Notes: a model not told the origin generated them from the sequence alone. Counted from the first letter of the stretch, positions 33,742 through 42,840 are shown. The stretch: DNA of 48,484 nt from Deltaproteobacteria bacterium (GCA_029552245.1 JAKPDW010000041.1:1-48484); one strand, 5' to 3'. Made by a program: numbers and translations.

Positions 33742-36270
33742 ATGAGCACGAGAAACGAGACGTCGCTGAACGACCGGCCGGGGCCTCAGGCACGCATCCA
33801 CCCGCGAGCCTCCTCGGGGAACGACGGTGGTCGTCGCTGGCGCGGCAGAGAGAGGGTGTGGGCACGAAGGGCACGCACCGGCGTCGAACCGTCCCCTGGC
33901 CGCCTGGCCGGAGGCCCGGAAGGAAAAGAACCTGGCTCGTCGTCCCTGATCCGTGGGTGCCTTCTCGTGGTCGTGTCGGCCGCCCTGGCCGCCTTTTGGC
34001 CATGGGCCCTCGCCTTGGCCGAACCGGCGCCCTTGGCGGGAAGCGAAGAGACGGTACGCGGTGCCGCTCCCGGCGACCTCGACCCCTTCGGCGCCTCAGG
34101 CTCAGGGTGTCTCGGGCCGTCCGGGACCATTGCCCGGGTTCCGCAAGGCCGTCTCTCGAATGACAGAAGAGGCCCTGCGGGCTCTCCTGCGCCGTTCGAC
34201 GGGGTGGTCCCAGCCCTGCGTCGCAGCGAGACACCCGGGACGGATGCGCGGCCCGGCACCCTCGATAGCCTTGCATGCCCGGCCGACGATGTGCCGTTCG
34301 CCGCGCCGACGACGGATGTGCAGCCCGTACCCCTCGACAGTGTCGCATGGGCATCCGCGAGTCCAGCGCAAACGGCGCCTCTCGTACTCGCACAACAGGA
34401 CACGCCCCGAGCGATGGGGCAGGCGCCGTCCCCACGCGGTGCGGATACAGCCGCAGGGCCGCAAGAGGGTGCGGGGGCCGCTGAGGGCGGTCAAGGGGAT
34501 GCCTCACCGGGCGAACCCCCTGCGCAAGGGCCGACGGCTGGAGAGGCCGGGGGGGATGGAGGCCGGGAAAGGTCCGCCGGGCTCGAGGAAGGCGGCCGGG
34601 CAGGGGATGGAACCTCCGGGCAACCGGTGAACGCGCCTCCTCCGGGCGTCGCGGATGCAGCCTCCACGCAGGACAGTCCCACGGGAGACGCCCAGGCCCA
34701 AGAGGAAGGGCCCATGGCTGGTGAAGGGCAGGTCCGAGGGCCCGACGAGGGAGGTACGGGAGGGGATTCAGGCGGGCAAGGTCCAACGGGGACAGCCGAG
34801 GTCGGGGAGGAGACCGAACCCCCCTCGCAGGACGCCCCGGGGGAAGAGAGCGGGTGCTCGACAAGCGGGTACATGGAGGTCAGGGGCGTCTCTGCATTGA
34901 GAAAGGAAAGTCCCGACGAGGACCCATCCTGGGAGCTCGGTCTCCAGGTCGAGGGGAAGACAGCGCCGTGGAACGCGTACAAGGTCTCGCTCGTGTCGGT
35001 CCAGGACGGCAAGGTCATCGAGCCGAGCCACGGCGGCGCCTTCCATGCCTTCAACCGCGTCTACCAGGACATGACCCCCTACATCGACATAGACGAGGCA
35101 TACCTCGACGTCTACACGGGCCGGGTGGACATCAGGCTCGGGATCCAGAAGTTCGCCTGGGGGAGGCTCGACGAGATCAATCCCACCGACAACCTCAACC
35201 CCGAGGATCTCACGGAAGGCGGGACGAACGACGAGGTGGACCGCAAGATCGGCGTGCCCGCGCTCAAGGTGAACGCCTACTCGGACGCGGCGAACGTCGA
35301 GGTGGCCTTCGTGCCCTTCTATGTGCCGTACCGGTTGCCGGACCGCGAGGAACGGTGGTTCCCCAGGGTGCTCGTGCCCCCCGAGAGCGTGGACGCCGGG
35401 GCAACCGTGGGCAGGGTCCCCGTGCGGACGTATTACCGTGACATAGACCTCCCGCCAAGGACCATGCGGAACGCCGAGGCAGGTATCAGGGTCTCCAGGC
35501 TCGTCAGCGGCTGGGACCTCTCGGCCAGCTACTTCACCGGGTTCGATCCCATGCCCCTGACCGAATCCGTGGTGGACGTGGACGTGACCCTCGTCAACCC
35601 CCTCTCGCTCGAGTACACCGCGGCCTCGAGGGTCACCCTCATGCCGGCCCTCCACCGGATCCACGTCTTCGGGTTCGACTTCACGGGCACGCTGGGAGAC
35701 TTCACGCTCCGGGGCGAATACGCATACTTCCACGGCAAGCGGTACAACCGCAGGCTCGAAAGCGTGCTCGACGAGCTCGTCACGAGGGAGACGATCGACG
35801 ACATGTACTCGGACTTCCTCGTGGATTACTTCGCGTCCGGCGGGAGGACGACCTCGAAGAGCTTCAGGCTCGATGCCGAGGCCGTCTCCAAGATGGACTC
35901 CATGAAATACGGCTTCGGCGTCGACTACATCCACGGCGACACGAGCCTGAGCGTACAGCTGATACAGGAGTTCGTGCCGGACCACGACAACGCGCGCCCC
36001 GTCTATTTCGTGAAGGACGGCTTCGACACCCTCTCGACCTTTCTCCTCAAGCAGTTCTTCCTCCAAAACACCCTGGAGCTCAACCTCAGGGTCGCCTACG
36101 ATCTCGAGTTCCACGACCACCTGGTCAAGCCCTCGGCGAGGTATCACTTCACCGACAGGCTGCAGGGGACCGTGGGCGCGATAGTGATCGGCGGCGGCAG
36201 GAAAGACTCGCTCCTCGGGCAGTTCGGGATGAACGACCAGGTCTACGCGCAGCTTCGGTGCTCTTTCTGA
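33742..36270 (+). CDS. DUF1302-like outer-membrane barrel with a long disordered N-terminal region
   Basis: 842 residues if it starts at ATG 33742. An export signal (LLVVVSAALAAFWPWALALA) lies only at about residues 72-91, after a basic, unusually long leader. Residues ~100-375 are low-complexity, rich in G, A, P, E and Q, with no fold. From about 380 the barrel starts: DEAYLDVYTGRVDIRLGIQK, FAWGRLDEINPTDNLNPEDL and FVPFYVPYRLPDREERW are the DUF1302 porin hallmarks, and the protein ends on LRCSF with a terminal F. The start is unsure: GTG 33709 overlaps the previous stop and GTG 33856 would shorten the leader. It is the likely exit channel of the RND-LolA route. Confidence 0.8.
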   Translation: MSTRNETSLNDRPGPQARIHPRASSGNDGGRRWRGRERVWARRARTGVEPSPGRLAGGPEGKEPGSSSLIRGCLLVVVSAALAAFWPWALALAEPAPLAGSEETVRGAAPGDLDPFGASGSGCLGPSGTIARVPQGRLSNDRRGPAGSPAPFDGVVPALRRSETPGTDARPGTLDSLACPADDVPFAAPTTDVQPVPLDSVAWASASPAQTAPLVLAQQDTPRAMGQAPSPRGADTAAGPQEGAGAAEGGQGDASPGEPPAQGPTAGEAGGDGGRERSAGLEEGGRAGDGTSGQPVNAPPPGVADAASTQDSPTGDAQAQEEGPMAGEGQVRGPDEGGTGGDSGGQGPTGTAEVGEETEPPSQDAPGEESGCSTSGYMEVRGVSALRKESPDEDPSWELGLQVEGKTAPWNAYKVSLVSVQDGKVIEPSHGGAFHAFNRVYQDMTPYIDIDEAYLDVYTGRVDIRLGIQKFAWGRLDEINPTDNLNPEDLTEGGTNDEVDRKIGVPALKVNAYSDAANVEVAFVPFYVPYRLPDREERWFPRVLVPPESVDAGATVGRVPVRTYYRDIDLPPRTMRNAEAGIRVSRLVSGWDLSASYFTGFDPMPLTESVVDVDVTLVNPLSLEYTAASRVTLMPALHRIHVFGFDFTGTLGDFTLRGEYAYFHGKRYNRRLESVLDELVTRETIDDMYSDFLVDYFASGGRTTSKSFRLDAEAVSKMDSMKYGFGVDYIHGDTSLSVQLIQEFVPDHDNARPVYFVKDGFDTLSTFLLKQFFLQNTLELNLRVAYDLEFHDHLVKPSARYHFTDRLQGTVGAIVIGGGRKDSLLGQFGMNDQVYAQLRCSF

Positions 36271-36736
36271 GCCGCCCGGTCCTAAGCCTTTCACCGGCAC
36301 GTTAACAGGCGGCCCCCTGTGATGCTTGTTGTCAGACAGCCCCCGCATCGGCGAGGACAGCCTGCCCGGTACGTTTCAGAACGTCTCCCTGTGATGCCTG
36401 CCCGGCGTGAATGCAGGCATGCCGAGGCGGGCAGGGTGCGCCACCCGGGACCGCGCCGCCCGGTGTGCCGGGGATACCCCGGCCTGATCACCCTGCCCGG
36501 GTTATCGTTCTTCCTCTCCCGGGTCTGCTCAGCTCGGTGTCCCGGGGATACCCAGGTATGCCTGCGTGAAGGATCGGCCGCGCCGGGAGAGGCGCGCCCG
36601 GAACGCCTGCTTCGGCTCCTGCATGGGGCGGGGACATGCCTCAGGCGCGTCTTCGAGGATGCCCATCGTGTGTGTCGCTTGAGAAGGACCGCCCCGTGAG
36701 GAAGAACACCATGCAGAACAGGGGCGCACAAAAGTC
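36271..36736. repeat. Gap with four units at 72-74 bp spacing
   Basis: 466 bases without a gene. CCCTGTGATGC occurs at 36315 and 36387; CGGTGTGCCGGGGATACCC at 36461 recurs with one change at 36535. The four starts are 72, 74 and 74 bp apart, and the two kinds of unit show only slight likeness to each other. GCCTGC (36396-36401) can pair with GCAGGC (36413-36418). Confidence 0.5.
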
Positions 36737-36783
36737 TTGCATGGGGACGAGATCTTTGTTATAAAAATAATGAAGCTTCATTA
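36737..36783 (+). promoter_or_regulatory. Promoter with operator (site D), no gene downstream
   Basis: TTGCAT (36737-36742), 17-bp spacer, TATAAA (36760-36765), then the perfect 16-bp palindrome TAATGAAGCTTCATTA (36768-36783). It has the same layout as site B. The only genes on the plus strand beyond it start more than 7 kb away. Confidence 0.8.
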
Positions 36784-36893
36784 CCAACGCAGGGGCACAC
36801 TGGTATCGGGAGATACAGGGGAGCAGGTGACAGGACGGTCACTCTCTTCAGCCCTCCTGCCCGGCCGGGCAGGAGGGCGTCTTGTGCCTCCTT
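36772..36893 (+). ncRNA. Candidate small RNA or very short gene under operator D
   Basis: A transcript from the site D promoter would start near 36772 and reach the perfect hairpin at 36851-36878 after about 105 bases. No protein family is visible. One tiny open frame begins at GTG 36825 after AGGGGAGCAG and ends at TGA 36891-36893 (22 codons), which would run through the hairpin, so a non-coding RNA is the simpler reading. This is inference from promoter, operator and hairpin only. Confidence 0.4.
36851..36878. terminator. Perfect 28-bp palindrome
   Basis: GCCCTCCTGCCCGG (36851-36864) is followed directly by its exact reverse complement (36865-36878). On the plus strand GTCTTGTGCCTCCTT follows, a loose T-rich tail. 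It could also end the minus-strand PAS gene transcript about 200 bases beyond its stop. Confidence 0.6.
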
Positions 36894-36898
36894 GAAAT

Positions 36899-37038
36899 GA
36901 ACCCGGCTTACCTTTGCGTCGGGGATCTCCGCAACCAGCCCAATCGCCGCAACGAGGTCTGGCGCCACTTTGACGAACCCGGCGGACCTTCGCGCCTGGG
37001 ATTAAGGCATCCAGCCAAGCGCAGCGACAAGGTCGAGC
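36899..37038. repeat. Direct repeat pair of about 64 bp, period 76
   Basis: Units at 36899-36963 and 36975-37038 share GAACCCGGC, ACCTT-GCG-C-GGGAT, GCA-CCAGCC-A and AC-AGGTC in the same order, roughly three bases in four. The offset of 76 is not a multiple of three, so the repeat does not reflect a repeated protein. Confidence 0.7.
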
Positions 37039-37080
37039 GCGCCTCTCTTTGGTGCGCTCTTGAAGTGAGGGCGCAAGCGC

Positions 37081-40000
37081 CTAGCCGAGGGTCATGAGGT
37101 ACGAGCGGAGGTTGGTCTTTGAGTTCTTGAGCCCCAGCTTGTCGCGGATGTTGTTCCGGTGGAACTCCACGGCCCGCTCGGAGATGCCGAGCACCTCTGC
37201 GATCTGCTTGGTGGACTTCCCGTCCTTGATGAGGTCCGCCACCTGGATCTCCGTGGGCGTCAGGTTGAGGTAGTGTGAAGAGAGCTTTTTCAGGAAAGGG
37301 GAGATGATGTCGTTCAGGTTCGATTCGAGGATCTCCACGTAGGTCTTCTGCTTCTCGTCCAGGTTGCCCATCTTGAGCTTCTCCACGTAGGGCAGCACGA
37401 GTTCCTTGATGTTCGCGAGCACCTTGTCCTCGAGTTCCTGCTTGTCCTGCTCCCCCCTCTTGAGGAGGACCTTGAGCGCCGTGTTGGCCTCCTCGAGGTT
37501 CAGGGATTTCATCCGCAGCTCTTCTTCCTTCTGGAGCAGGCTCTGTTCCGCCTGCCTGCGCTCCTCGATCTCCCTCTTGAGCCTGATGTTCGCCCTGACG
37601 AGTTCCTCGGTCCGCTCCGCCACCCGCTGCTCGAGCCCCTCGTAGGCCTTCTGGAGCTTCTGCTCCGCCACGATGCGCTCGGTGATGTCCACGAAGGAGG
37701 CCATGAGGCAGATGGGCGTTCCGTCGTCGTTCTTGACCATGTTCGCGGCGAGCTGCACCACGATGAGCCTCCCGCTCTTCTTGCGCGCCGTGACCTCGCC
37801 GGTCCATGTGCCTTCCTCGATCACGGACTTCAGGATGCGCTCTGCGTCGCTCTCGTTCTCTGCGAACGATATGATCGAGCGCCCTATGACCTCGGAGGGG
37901 TCATTTCCCCCCCAGAGGTCGAGGAACGCACTGTTCACGTAGGTGATGGTGCCCGTGAGGTCGCCTATGACGATGCCGTTGATGGAGGACGCGATGGCGA
38001 AGTCCTTGATCCTGAGCTCCTCCTCCATGCGCTTTCGATCCGTGATGTCCACGAAGGAGTCCATCATGCACACGGGCTCGCCCTTGTCGTTCCTCACGAG
38101 GCTCGCCGAGAGGTGCACCGTGACGGGCGAGCCGTCCTTGCGGTAGCCCGAGACCTCCCCGGACCAGCTCCCCTCCTCGAGCACCAGGCGGTAGATCGTC
38201 AGGGCCTCTTCTTGCGACTGCGCGAGGGAAAGGACGGACGTGCCGATCACCTCCGAGGGATCCTCGGCCCCCCACATCCTGAGCGCCGCCTCGTTGACGT
38301 AGATGATGTTGCCCTCGAGGTCGCTGATGCCGATGCCGTTGATGGAGGAGGCGATGGCGAAGTCCTTGATCCTGAGCTCCTCCTCCATGCGCTTGCGCTC
38401 GGTGATGTCCACGAAGGAGTACATCATGCACACGGGCTCGCCCTTGTCGTTCCTCACGAGGCTCGCCGAGAGGTGCACCGTGACGGGCGAGCCGTCCTTG
38501 CGGCTGCCCGAGACCTCCCCGGAGAAGCTGCCGTGTTCGAGCACCGCCGTTATGACCGCCTGGGCTTCGTCCTTGGACGAGACGAGCGACATGATCGACG
38601 ACCCGACGACCTCGCCGGGGTCGGATGCGCCCAACATCCTGAGCGCCGCCTCGTTGACGTAGGTGACAATGCCCTCGAGGTCGGTGATCCCGATGCCGTC
38701 GATGGAGGAGGCGATGGCGAAGTCCTTGATCCTGAGCTCCTCCTCCATGCGCTTTCGGTCCGTGATGTCCACGAAGGAGTCCATGCCGCAGACGGGCTCA
38801 CCCTTCTCGTTCTTGACGAGGCTCACCGACAGGTGCACGGTGATGGGCGACCCGTCCTTGCGGTAGCCCGAGACCTCCCCCGACCAGCTGCCGTTTTCGA
38901 GCACCGACCGGTAGATCTCCATGGCCTCCTCCTGGGACCTCGCAAAGGAGAAGGCCGACCGGCCGATGACCTCCGAGGGGTCCTCGGCGCCCCACATCCT
39001 GAGGGCCGCCTCGTTGACGTAGATGACGTTGCCCTCGAGGTCCGTGATCCCGATGCCGTCGATGGAGGACGCGATGGCGAGGTCCTTGATCCTCAGTTCC
39101 TCTTCCATGCGCTTGCGTTCCGTGATGTCCAGGAACGAGTCCATGGTGCAGATGGGCTCACCCCTCTCGTTCTTCACCAGGCTCGCGGTGAGGTGCACGG
39201 TGATGAGGGACCCGTCCTTCCTCCTGCCGGAGATCTCGCCCGACCAGCCGCCCTTCTCCATGAACTCGGAGAAGACCCTGATGGCCTCCTCCTGGGACTC
39301 GGCGAACTCCAGGGCGGACCGGCCGACGACCTCCGAGGGGTCGTCGGCGCCCCACATCTTGAGCGCCGCCTCGTTGACATAGAGGATGTTGCCCTCGAGG
39401 TCGCCGATGCCGATGCCGTTGAGAGAGGAGGCGATCGCGCACTCCTTGATCCTCAGCTCGTTCTCGATCCTCTTGTGCTCCGTCACATCGATGAAGGAGC
39501 ACATGAGGTGGGCCGGCTCCCCATGCTCGTCTTTCACCAGGCTCGCCGTGAGGTGCACCGTGATGGGCGCTCCGCTCATGGTCCTCCCGGTTATCTCGCC
39601 GGACCAGCTGCCTTTCTCGAGCACGATCGAGAGGATCTCTCTTGCCTCCTGTTCGGACTCGGCGAACACGGTCACGTGCCTGCCCATGATCTCCGAGGGG
39701 TCTTTGGCGCCCCACATGTCGAGGGCGGCCTTGTTCACGTAGGTGATGGTGCCGGAGGGGTCGCCTATGACGATGCCGTTGATGGAGGACGCGATCGCCG
39801 ATTCCTTGACCCTGAGCTCCTCCTCCATGCGCTTGCGCTCCGTGATGTCGATGAAGGAGCACACGATGCAGACAGGCCTCCCCGCGTCGTCCTTCACGAG
39901 GCTCGCGGAGAGCAGCACGGTCACCGCCTCGCCGTTTTTCCTCCAGCCGGAGACCTCGCCCGACCACTCGCCCTTGACAAGCACCGTCTCGAGTATCCCG

Positions 40001-40254
40001 AGCGCCTCCTGCTCGGACTTGGCGAATATGGTCGCGCGCTTGCCGATGATGTCGGAGGGGTCGTCGGTACCGTATATGGAGAGCGCGGCCTTGTTCACGT
40101 AGGTGACGACGCCGTCCAAGTCGCCTATGGCCATCCCGTTGATGGACGAGGCGATGGCATAGTCCTTTATGTGGATGTCTTCGGCCGCACCACCGTGGGT
40201 CGTCAGGCCGTCGGACTCTGTACGGGCGGTTCTGTCCACGCCGTGCTCATCCAT
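37081..40254 (-). CDS. Seven-PAS sensor with LuxR-type DNA-binding domain
   Basis: 1057 residues. Seven PAS domains follow one another, each beginning with a variant of IKDFAIASSINGIGISDLEG and ending with S-VDITERKRMEEELR; each unit is 120 residues (360 bp). After them comes a coiled coil (about residues 870-985) and a C-terminal LuxR/GerE helix-turn-helix (LTPTEIQVADLIKDGKSTKQ, then ERAVEFHRNNIRDKLGLKN). There is no membrane segment, kinase or receiver domain, so it looks like a cytoplasmic one-component regulator. ATG at 40254 has GCGGAGGAA upstream; the longer frame lacks a site. Units 4-7 are the most alike. Target genes are unknown; it is convergent with the RND operon. Confidence 0.88.
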   Translation of the reverse strand: MDEHGVDRTARTESDGLTTHGGAAEDIHIKDYAIASSINGMAIGDLDGVVTYVNKAALSIYGTDDPSDIIGKRATIFAKSEQEALGILETVLVKGEWSGEVSGWRKNGEAVTVLLSASLVKDDAGRPVCIVCSFIDITERKRMEEELRVKESAIASSINGIVIGDPSGTITYVNKAALDMWGAKDPSEIMGRHVTVFAESEQEAREILSIVLEKGSWSGEITGRTMSGAPITVHLTASLVKDEHGEPAHLMCSFIDVTEHKRIENELRIKECAIASSLNGIGIGDLEGNILYVNEAALKMWGADDPSEVVGRSALEFAESQEEAIRVFSEFMEKGGWSGEISGRRKDGSLITVHLTASLVKNERGEPICTMDSFLDITERKRMEEELRIKDLAIASSIDGIGITDLEGNVIYVNEAALRMWGAEDPSEVIGRSAFSFARSQEEAMEIYRSVLENGSWSGEVSGYRKDGSPITVHLSVSLVKNEKGEPVCGMDSFVDITDRKRMEEELRIKDFAIASSIDGIGITDLEGIVTYVNEAALRMLGASDPGEVVGSSIMSLVSSKDEAQAVITAVLEHGSFSGEVSGSRKDGSPVTVHLSASLVRNDKGEPVCMMYSFVDITERKRMEEELRIKDFAIASSINGIGISDLEGNIIYVNEAALRMWGAEDPSEVIGTSVLSLAQSQEEALTIYRLVLEEGSWSGEVSGYRKDGSPVTVHLSASLVRNDKGEPVCMMDSFVDITDRKRMEEELRIKDFAIASSINGIVIGDLTGTITYVNSAFLDLWGGNDPSEVIGRSIISFAENESDAERILKSVIEEGTWTGEVTARKKSGRLIVVQLAANMVKNDDGTPICLMASFVDITERIVAEQKLQKAYEGLEQRVAERTEELVRANIRLKREIEERRQAEQSLLQKEEELRMKSLNLEEANTALKVLLKRGEQDKQELEDKVLANIKELVLPYVEKLKMGNLDEKQKTYVEILESNLNDIISPFLKKLSSHYLNLTPTEIQVADLIKDGKSTKQIAEVLGISERAVEFHRNNIRDKLGLKNSKTNLRSYLMTLG
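37583..40130 (-). repeat. Seven tandem 360-bp PAS-coding units
   Basis: Matching positions recur every 360 bp exactly (for example near 37943, 38303, 38663, 39023, 39383, 39743, 40103). Long near-identical stretches, such as 38023-38160 against 38383-38520, show recent duplication or gene conversion. Confidence 0.85.
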
Positions 40255-40657
40255 CGCCGTTCCTCCGCTTTGGGTCGTGTGTGCGCCTGCTGGCGGGATG
40301 TCCCATCGCAAGTCGGTGGGTCATGCGTGAGGTGCTTCTACCATACGAGGTCGCGGCTGGGCAACATGGTGCCAAAGGGGCTCTCGTCGCCGCGTCCGGC
40401 CCTCCTGGACGTGGGGCCTCATGGCCCCGGGAGCCGCTGCTCTTCTTCCACAGGGCGCCTCGGGCCTCGACGCACAGGGCGTCAGGGTCTCTGCGCGTCT
40501 CTGCGACTGCCTTCGACGGTAGGCCCCGGTCGAGATTCGCTGGGTGCGGCGGCAGGCCTCGCACCCGCACTGCATCCATACCCTTGAGAACGAGACCGAA
40601 AGGCATACTCAGGCCGTCGACGTCAGGCCCCCGGCCGTGCGAAAACCCGCATATGCA
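40255..40657. other. Intergenic gap
   Basis: 403 bases between the start of the PAS gene and the end of the next minus-strand gene. No gene, terminator or clear promoter was found. Confidence 0.35.
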
Positions 40658-42208
40658 TCAGAACGGGACCACGAAGCCCACCTGGATGTTCGTCACGTAG
40701 ACCTCTTTGTACACGCCCACCCTCACCGGGTCCTCGTAGCTCCACTGGGAGAGGTCGGAGCCGGGGTACCAGTCCGGATTGGGCCTGGTGAACGAGACCT
40801 CCAGCACCGGGTCGAAGGCCTTCAGGTCGTACAGGGTGGTGGTCGCCTCCGCCACGAACGTGAGCCTGCCGTACACCGGCATGCTCATGCCCGCGCCCAG
40901 GTTCACCAGCAGCCCCGTGACGGATTGCGAGCGGTTGATCGCCACGCGGTACTCGGGGCCCTGGAAGTACTTCTCCTTGACGGCCTTGCTGTCGCAGTCC
41001 CTCACCGCGGTGCAGAAGCCGAGGCCGCCGGTTACGTACGCGTTGAACTTCGGGCTCTGCTTGACCTGGTAGACTGCGTTCAGTGACACGGGGAAGAGGT
41101 AGAGGTCGGTGTGGACGTCGATGCGCTCGAGCGACTCGGAGCTCGTTACCACGGCCTCTGCCTCGGCGTGGTAGCTGATGCCGAGGTTCTCGTCCGGCAG
41201 CTCCTCGGGGGTGATGACCACGCCGGGCTCCTTCACGTAGCCCGGGTAATACTCCTCGGCCGCCACGAGGATGGACTGCCTGTCACCCTTGATGGACCAG
41301 TCCCCGCTCAACACGCCCACCCCGACGGTGGCGCTCAGGGTGAGCTTGTCGCTCATGCGCTTTCTCGCGCCCATGGTGACCATGCCGCCGTAGTCTACGA
41401 ACTTCTTGAAGGTCGAGTCCACAAGCGGCACGAGGACGCCCGCGGAGACGAAGGAGAACGTGTCCTTTTCTGACACGGCGGTCGCCAAGGCCTGGTGGGT
41501 CAATTCCTCTTCACCGCTCGCCTGGGCCAGCTTCACACCGCGTTGCGCCGTGCCGTCTGCGCCCGTTGGGCCCGCGGGACCGGCCGTCTCCTGGGGCTGC
41601 GCCTGCACGTTCGTGGTGTACAGGCCCAGTATGCCCGTTTTTTGGGGGACGTCTGCGAGCTCGAGGTGCGCGGGTTCGTCCTTGTCCGCGGCGGTCTCCG
41701 TCGCCTGCATGGGGGAGGGCACCCTGACGTCGGATCCCGCTGTCATGAGGGTCTCGACCGCTGTGGTCTGCCCGGATGCCGAACCGAGGATCCCGCCTGT
41801 TTGCGGGGTCGTGTCGAGTTCGGCGTGCACGATCTCGTCGCCTGGGCCTCGGTCTGCAGCCGGCTCGATGGCTGTCCTCGGCATGGAGGACGAAGAGGGC
41901 TTGGACTCAAGGCCAGGACCTGGGGCCGGGTTTTCGAGACGCGCCTCCTGCCGCCTTGTCGGTGAGAGCAGGGAGCGTATGAACCCGAGCAGGCTTTCGC
42001 TCTGGGGGGATGTCGACAGCTCCTGGTGCGTGATGCCCTCCTCCACCGGGTCTTTCACGGCCTGGGCGGTTGCGGCGCTCGGCGGCGACGAGAAGGCCTG
42101 TGAGGACAGCGACTCGTCCCCGGGCCCGTCCGCCTCGGCCGGGCCCGCCGGCGCAAGGGCGATCGCCAAGGTTGCGGCAAGAACAGCTGCGTACAGAGAG
42201 CGTCTCAT
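40658..42208 (-). CDS. Outer-membrane barrel protein with repeated short motif in a disordered N-terminal half
   Basis: 516 residues. Signal peptide LYAAVLAATLAIALAPAGPAEA. Residues ~30-245 are disordered (A, P, E, S, T, Q) and contain a repeated motif: EEGITHQELSTSPQ-LLG (56-75), DEIVHAELDTTPQ-ILG (124-142), DEPAHLELADVPQ-ILG (177-195) and a weaker EEELTHQALATAV (233-245). From ~250 an OmpW/OmpA-like eight-strand barrel is likely (TFSFVSAGVLVPLVDSTFKK; SLNAVYQVKQSPKFNAYVTG), ending in IQVGFVVPF with terminal F. ATG at 42208 lies nine bases after GGGAGGG. Family not recognised; role of the motif unknown. Confidence 0.75.
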   Translation of the reverse strand: MRRSLYAAVLAATLAIALAPAGPAEADGPGDESLSSQAFSSPPSAATAQAVKDPVEEGITHQELSTSPQSESLLGFIRSLLSPTRRQEARLENPAPGPGLESKPSSSSMPRTAIEPAADRGPGDEIVHAELDTTPQTGGILGSASGQTTAVETLMTAGSDVRVPSPMQATETAADKDEPAHLELADVPQKTGILGLYTTNVQAQPQETAGPAGPTGADGTAQRGVKLAQASGEEELTHQALATAVSEKDTFSFVSAGVLVPLVDSTFKKFVDYGGMVTMGARKRMSDKLTLSATVGVGVLSGDWSIKGDRQSILVAAEEYYPGYVKEPGVVITPEELPDENLGISYHAEAEAVVTSSESLERIDVHTDLYLFPVSLNAVYQVKQSPKFNAYVTGGLGFCTAVRDCDSKAVKEKYFQGPEYRVAINRSQSVTGLLVNLGAGMSMPVYGRLTFVAEATTTLYDLKAFDPVLEVSFTRPNPDWYPGSDLSQWSYEDPVRVGVYKEVYVTNIQVGFVVPF

Positions 42209-42728
42209 GTCTGATCCCTCCCGGCGGCCTTCGTCCAGAACGGGCCGCCCCATACAATGAAAGACATCATCGGTCTCGATCCTCCAAGGTCTGCCTGCTC
42301 GACCTGCCTTGTCGGTGCCTGCGTCATAATAGAACAAAAACCCCGAACCCGTAAGGGGGCAGTTGGGTGCTTCCCAACCCGCTTCATGCATGCTCCATCT
42401 TTCTCCAGCCTTACTCCAGGGGCTCGACAGGCCGTTGCATGCCGGCATCGAGCCGTGCGCATGCTCGTGCAGCGCAGGGATCACGGCCGTCGTCACGCAC
42501 GAATACCCCCTTGTTTTTGTGCAAGAAACATTCCCTTGACACCGCTCGATGGTACGTGAGTGATCTCGGGACATTGCACGGCATCTCCATGGTGCGGGAT
42601 CCCAGGCGAGACCGGGTGTGTGCATTTTCAGGGCAACAAGTGAGCAACATTTTTCTCCTGCAGAGGGCGTCTTGGTGCCTGGACGTGTCACCCCTGATCG
42701 AGGGGCTGCTGTTTCTTCCGCAGGGCCT

Positions 42729-42840
42729 GTGCGGTCACCCTCGAAGAACCCGGGCTGTCCCCGCAGGCACGGCATCGACCTCCCTCTCCTGTGCGGTTAG
42801 GGTTCCATCAACGGCTCCCGCTGGCACGGCATCGACACCC
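42729..42840. repeat. Direct repeat pair, period about 57-62 bp
   Basis: GTGCGGT occurs at 42729 and 42791; GGCACGGCATCGAC at 42766 and 42823, followed by CCTCCC in both. CAGGGCCTG flanks the pair at 42721 and 42853. Confidence 0.6.

Noticed and set aside
36759-36968. Minus-strand frame encoding VAAIGLVAEIPDAKVSRVHF
   Set aside because: It looks protein-like but the sequence belongs to an out-of-frame 76-bp repeat, has no start with a ribosome site and ends inside the promoter of site D.
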